64,000 nucleotides of DNA from Chrysaora quinquecirrha. Lineage: Eukaryota; Cnidaria; Scyphozoa; Semaeostomeae; Pelagiidae. The notes beneath the pieces were generated by a model, which was not told where the DNA came from, searched no databases, and was given only the letters and a program-made list of their open reading frames with translations. Position numbers and translations under genes: made by a program. The stretch covers positions 11,293,882 through 11,357,881 of the forward strand of contig JACTAT010000032.1 of the NCBI GenBank assembly GCA_014526335.1. The letters are read 5' to 3'. Below, piece after piece: positions 59,009 to 64,000 of the stretch. Each line of letters starts with the position of its first letter. The stretch's first letter is position 1.

Positions 59009-59318
59009 TACACAACTTCAAATGCTGTCAAATTTTACACGGCTCACTTCACACGAAAATTCCCCAACAACCAAACTCACGCAAATTATCATACTTTGGG
59101 AAGTTTCTTGACCAAATCTTATTAACAATCTTGTTTTGCTACTAGAATGTTCTGATGAAAATAAGAATTAAGTTTTAAAATCGAAATAATAGGTATATAT
59201 AGTGACTTCATACTTACAATGCTTCGACAATTGAGTATGTGAATTCAGTTGCAAATAATTTTTGTACTTGCTTCCAACACTGTGGATAGAATGTGTCTCG
59301 ATTCGTAGCATGCGTCTT

Positions 59319-59324
59319 CTTATA
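59319..59324 (-). promoter_or_regulatory. TATA box of BRICHOS copy 2
   Basis: TATAAG in GCTGTTATAAGAAGACGC on the minus strand, about 100 bases upstream of the UTR donor. Position and surroundings match copy 1. Confidence 0.65.
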
Positions 59325-59359
59325 ACAGCATTCATATGAGACACGAAAATCTTCCGTTT

Positions 59360-60669
59360 CCCTTTTGGTGAATGGACCTGAAAAGAAAAGAGAAAAAGAA
59401 CGGCTTTGCTGGAATCCCCTTGGAGGCTTTGCCGGAATCCTAGGATGAAATGTAAAAAAAATTCCGGTTCCCTCGATGTTCATTCATTTATGAAATTCAT
59501 GTTCCGCTTGGTTTTTGGTGTATTGTCACATTTTAAAACAGTAAATATTCCTGTCTGTAAAAGTGTGATTTCGAAAATAACAAAGTCCAAGATTTAAATC
59601 TCTGCAGAACCAAGCTCAATTCTCCACTGACATGTAAGTTTTTTGTATAAGAAACTCTTTATGCCATATCCAGTCTCTCAAATGGCCCAAGATTTAAGAA
59701 ACTCTAGCACTGGAAAATCTAAGAAACATGTCAACTAAGCTTGCAAAAAACTTTTTGAATTTTGAACGTTAATCCACAAACAAAGTACCTTTGTGGTAGG
59801 AAAATAAATTGGAAATCCACAAGAATTCGAAAACGATCGATTACTTGGTCTAGACAATTATTCAGATAGAGTTACTAGGTCATCAATACATATTCTCAAA
59901 AGTAACCCTTAAGAAATTTCCAGCACTCGAAATTAAAAAATTAAGAAACTTTCAGTACAGTGACATTTTTCTAGCTACGTATAAAGAAAATACCATGTAC
60001 CTGTTTCAGATGGGCGTCTAGAAAGAGTCAGAAAAAGTAAGGACGTTTGTGAATTTCAGAGCAATAGGATCTAGGATTATTGTTTCTTAAGACTTCGTTT
60101 AAAAAAAGGGAAATTATATGCACCAAATTTTTCTACCTCACTGATATGGAAAAAATTTCTGACTTACTGTTTTATAGGTTGCAATCATACCTAGTAAAGA
60201 GAGCTGCAACAAAGCTCTACGAATGTTCCTGTTCTATTGCGAGCAACGTTCCAGATGAAATTCGAGTACACATCTATTTGTATACTAACGTCATATCCTT
60301 TTAAAATGGTCATGACCTTTTTTGATTTGTTTTCCTACAAAACAACTCCAGAAAAATCTTCCTTTTCCTCTTTCAGGTACTAAATGAATGAGATTCGAGT
60401 ACAAAGCTTCTTATGCTAGAGTCATTTTACATTTCCTTTTGCAAGACCCTTTGTGATTCCGTTCCTAAAAAACATCTTTCAAAAAATCTTCCGGTACTGT
60501 TAGCTATCAACTTACGCAAGTTGTATAAACTAAAACTTCCAGTTGTTTCTCAGTCACACTAGATAGATTCACACATTTAAGGGCTCTCCGCCATAGTCAA
60601 TGCTCACACCAAGTTTATATCTATTGGAAACGAGGGTAAAATTTTTTGGTCACGCAAAACCACTTCATC
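59360..60669. other. intergenic spacer between BRICHOS copy 2 and the subtilase gene
   Basis: The two genes are divergent here. The first 350 bases still align with unit 1. An AAGAAACTC block at 59640-59710 is shared with 50700-50770. No coding exon was seen. Confidence 0.5.
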
Positions 60670-63442
60670 ATGCGAATGGTGTCATTTCTACTATCTTTAG
60701 TTTTTTTAAAGACTTATATTATCATGGTACATTTCAAAGCTGTTAATTGCCAGGTAAGAAACAAACTTTTTATCTTCTATTATTCTCTCGAAGAGCAATT
60801 CATAACTAAAAACGATCATAGATGCTCAGAAATTTGGTAATATGTCGCTTCTCAAATTTTATATGATTTTTGTGACGCCCTTGTTGAAACAATTTTCACA
60901 CCTAACTGCATGTGAAGTGTTGGTCATTAGCTATGAACAGTATTTTCAGTTACATATTTTGATAGCCTTTCAAAAGCTTATATCCCTTTAGTGGGCCTAA
61001 GTTATAGAAAATCTAGAAAGAATTCGTGTTAGCCTTTTTAAAACTGAAATCCACTGGAATAAGAAACACAGCGCTTTATGGACTCAATAGTGTCTTAACT
61101 ATGTCACCTTATGCAAGTGCTTTCGGGAGGTTTTGATCTCTAAATCTACTTTAAACTCTCACTAAAATACATGTATTCAACTGGACAGCTTAGTTGAATT
61201 TGCCTATTAAAATCTACTTTTTGCGTTTTCGCAGTCATATAGTTGGGACAGCTCAGGAGTTTTGCGAAGAAATTCTGGCATCCAGACTGAAGGAACCGAG
61301 AGATTCAACGACCCAGAATACCGCAATCAGTTATATCTGGTAAGATTTGATTTCCTTCTTGCTTAATCAAACACCAGGTTTTAATGAGTGGACGTAAAAA
61401 TGAACAAAAACATTAGTCACCGTAAGTGGATTGTCTTTCAACGGATAGGCCTACCATCAGACGTCAATTTAGTATTATGCATTACAGCGTCCTCCTACAA
61501 TAAGTGCACAACCTAACTTTGCAATTTTGAAATCAGGTGCCCAAAATTCCACTACTTTTGATAAGCACCTAAGGTGGTTCTAAGCACAATTTAGAAATTC
61601 TTACTTCAGTAAAGAAAGAAATAGAGCAAACTTATAGCTTTCTTTTAAAAGCATGACATGACGTATAACTATAGAAAACCATGAAACAACACTCATCATC
61701 TCGCTTACTCATCTCTAAGAAAATAACCCTTTATTGTGACATTATTTAAATCTTTCAACGTTTGAAATATGCGCCCCTATCTTATAAATGTCATCTCCTA
61801 TCAAAACCAAGCTGTTCCGATGCTATTGGCTATGGTTGTGATATTCCAATTAAGGAGAACATGTTCAGTGATTTCACTGATGGGCCTTATTGCTTTAGCA
61901 GGGCGTGGCTCTGCCAACTGGGCTGACCAACCAAACAGGGATAAAATTCTGCTTTTTATGACATGAGTGATTTTACACCAGGGCTACGAAAACAATTTGG
62001 CGGGAAAATTGATTCACATAAGTATGGGAGGTGGTAAGCAAACACAGTTACAAAAATTTTCAAGCCAATCCTGTCTCCAGCCCTGTTATGCAATTATATT
62101 AAAAACATTACACATTTGAAGCCCTGTCAACAGGGCCAGCGCGTTGCACTATGAAGGGATCCCAGCTACAAGGGCTGGCCCTTTTAAGGCCCGTTTCTAC
62201 TTCATTCGCAGTTCGCGATTCGCATGCGAACGTCCCGCGAAAGTTCCCCGCAATGCGATTTTGACCTTTTCGCAATGTTTGACTTTTTTGCGAATGTTTT
62301 CATGCGAACAGAGGTCTCGTGGGGAAGGATGACCAATCACAGACACCTTGAGGAACAAACGAGACATATACAATTGATTTGGCGATAATGGGCCACAGGA
62401 GAACGAACAGACCTTCAATAGTCGGTGAAAAGAAAATATTCAGGCCAGGCTGTGCTGATTAAAGAATTACATGGCTTTTGCCGTAAAACTAGTCTTGCTG
62501 ATTTGGTTGTTAGGCGACAGATCACGTGACCAATTAGCACCTTATTTTCATTTTGTTACAAATGAAAGATCACTAATCATATATACTAAACTTAATTGCC
62601 CTAAGTGTTATAGTTCTTGAGATACATAGGGGGGGCATGCCCTCATGTCCCCTGTGAGGCCAGGTCGAATCAGGTTAAGAAAGAAATTTTTGGCCAATTG
62701 TATTTTGAGCTCAGCGTGGTAGTTACCACGTTTTGACATGGGGGTGTGCGTATGGCGGGGTAGTGTCCAAAAATACGGGTTTGCACACAATTTTGCGCCA
62801 AAAAATTTCGAAGTCATGAGTTATCTTCTCCCAAAAATATGGGTGGCGATTTTCATTGAGTCATAAGTCAGAGCGATGGTTGCCGTTGTTGTCTTTTTTT
62901 ATCAAAAAGTAGAAAAACTTTTCTGTATCACGAGAATCGAAACCAAAAAGTGGCAAAACCGAAAACGTTTCACCCGAAATGCTACCCTTCGTATCAAATG
63001 CGGGAAGGTCAAGTTCAAAATTCTAGACCCAAGAAAATAGCTTACAAGCAAAAACTCAGAGCGAAGAACATGGTACGCATTTCCCGGTGTCAAAATGTGT
63101 TCACTATCCCCGGGATTCAGAGTTAATAGAAATTAAAGCCACTCCGGCCAATCTGTCACTTACGGAACGCATTGCACTTTAGCCCTCATCAAAATCTTGA
63201 AACTTTTTATAAGCACTTGGAGCTAAAGTAGTTAAAATCAGGGTAATTCGATTATCAAATAGCAAAACTACAAGCAGGTTTACATTGATTGTGAATATTT
63301 TCTTAAATAGAATGAGAAAACTCACATCACAATGAACATTCAGAAGGTATGGAAAAAGAAGATCACTGGAAAAAATGTCACGATATGTATCGTCGATCCA
63401 ACAGGAGTTGATTACAGTAATGCGGAACTGCAATCAAGATTT
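60670..63442 (+). CDS. kexin/furin-type subtilase (S8), N-terminal exons; continues past the window
   Basis: Three phase-0 exons. Exon 60670-60753 is a signal peptide (MRMVSFLLSLVFLK, ending VNCQ) before GTAAGA. Exon 61235-61339 has TERFNDPEYRNQLYL, matching the N-D-P-x-x-x-x-Q-W-Y-L start of proprotein-convertase catalytic domains, with Leu for Trp. Exon 63311-63442 has MNIQKVWKKKITGKNVTICI, VDPTGVDYSNAEL and QSRF, matching the W-x-x-G-I-T-G-K-N-V-T-x-x-I-x-D-D-G region. The catalytic Asp is present, but the usual D-D-G is D-P-T-G, one residue longer, and the N-H-P-D-L after it is SNAEL. No prodomain lies between signal and catalytic domain in the exons found. The His and Ser active-site exons would lie beyond 64000; TTTCAG at 63990-63995 may be the next acceptor. 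It may be a divergent or inactive protease. Confidence 0.72.
61340..63310. other. intron 2 of the subtilase gene
   Basis: No exon recognised. It contains a small palindrome (AGGGCCAGC..GCTGGCCCT, 62135-62184) and a G-run near 62630. Both suggest fragments of transposons, but no complete element was delimited. Confidence 0.45.
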
Positions 63443-64000
63443 GTAAGTCTCAACATTATATACTGAAGCTTTGATGGAGTCCTGCATTTAAGAGCAATTG
63501 TTTACAGCTTGCTATGCATGATCAATAAAACGAAAAGAATTTGTACACGTAGCAATATCACAAACATTCAGGTGTGCAAGCAGAGCAATATGTTTCGTTA
63601 TCTGATCACATCTCCCCAATTGGCAGGTTTCTAAAATTTTAAGACTTCTGAAAGTAGTAGGGTACGTATAGCATTCCTTAAATTTAATTTTTTTTTAATT
63701 AAGGACATTGTTTTTGCAGTGCAGTCAGTTACTTTTCGATGTGGCGATAGAATGTCTCAAACGTCTGACAAATTTATAAAATAAATTGGTTAGTCGTTAG
63801 TCGCTACAGCAAGCAGGACAGATAGTCATTCACATCATTGACTATGTTCGAATGGGAAATCTACCTAAAAAATCCTAGTTCTTAAGTGGTTTTTTATCAC
63901 TCGGCATAACTCGAAATCGTCATTTCATATGCAAATGGCAATTCTTACGTTTTAGGTTCATGATGCAAGTTTCAATTTCGATTTTAATGTTTCAGATACA

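Larger units (their letters stand above)
57899..59290 (-). other. 5' UTR of BRICHOS copy 2, with a UTR intron
   Basis: Donor GAAGCATT/GTAAGT ends the UTR exon at 59218; the acceptor before 57912 gives a short leader to the ATG at 57898. The intron contains the old MITE relic (58079-58430) and a younger mariner-type MITE (58639-59008). Confidence 0.65.
52270..59720. repeat. segmental duplication, unit 2 (BRICHOS copy 2)
   Basis: Partner of 37260-50770 in the same orientation. Intron lengths and noncoding sequence differ, but exon order, phases, UTR intron and promoter are kept. Confidence 0.8.

Noticed and set aside
1..64000. CRISPR arrays, operons, bacterial promoters or rRNA
   Set aside because: The sequence is spliced animal-type DNA; no such structures were seen. 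Direct repeats here are microsatellites, minisatellites or transposon motifs.

Overview
This is eukaryotic, animal-type DNA. It is AT-rich and intron-dense, with GT/AG introns and small exons encoding extracellular domains, in a background of transposons and (ATC)n microsatellites. The domain mix (PAN, EGF, F5/8 type C, BRICHOS, kexin-type subtilase) and the Copia, hAT, MULE, Harbinger and LINE content suggest a marine invertebrate, possibly an anthozoan cnidarian. The species cannot be fixed from sequence alone. Gene models were assembled by eye from splice sites and intron phases.

Layout. (1) 3776-30178, minus strand: one long gene for a secreted or cell-surface protein, PAN - EGF-like - three F5/8 type C (discoidin) domains. 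Each discoidin domain is a three-exon cassette, with 30-nt linker exons between cassettes. The first discoidin domain has an in-frame TGA. The 5' end (signal peptide) was not found. (2) The introns of this gene are full of transposons. A MULE lies inside a TTA-flanked element (6231-9830). A Copia LTR element (11323-18599) has identical LTRs and three further nested elements. A decayed hAT element lies at 18941-20943. (3) 34740-37145, minus strand: a 5'-truncated, frameshifted LINE. (4) About 37260-50770 and 52270-59720: two diverged copies of a segmental duplication. Each carries a five-exon minus-strand gene for a secreted BRICHOS precursor. Its last exon encodes a basic nine-cysteine peptide after an R-L-R-R processing site. 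Copy 1 has gained extra insertions, including a MULE with 9-bp target duplications and an hAT-like MITE; a Harbinger-like MITE lies between the copies. (5) 60670 to the window end, plus strand: the first exons of a kexin/furin-type subtilase, with a signal peptide but no prodomain in the visible exons and an unusual catalytic-Asp loop.

How they may work together. The BRICHOS genes look like prepropeptides: signal peptide, BRICHOS chaperone-like pro-region, polybasic site, disulfide-rich C-terminal peptide. This layout is known from annelid BRICHOS antimicrobial peptides. The pro-region is almost identical between the two copies, while the C-terminal peptide differs at roughly a third of positions with every cysteine kept. 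That pattern suggests a diversifying secreted effector. It is the most interesting system in the window. The neighbouring subtilase belongs to the family that cleaves such sites, but a functional link is only inference.
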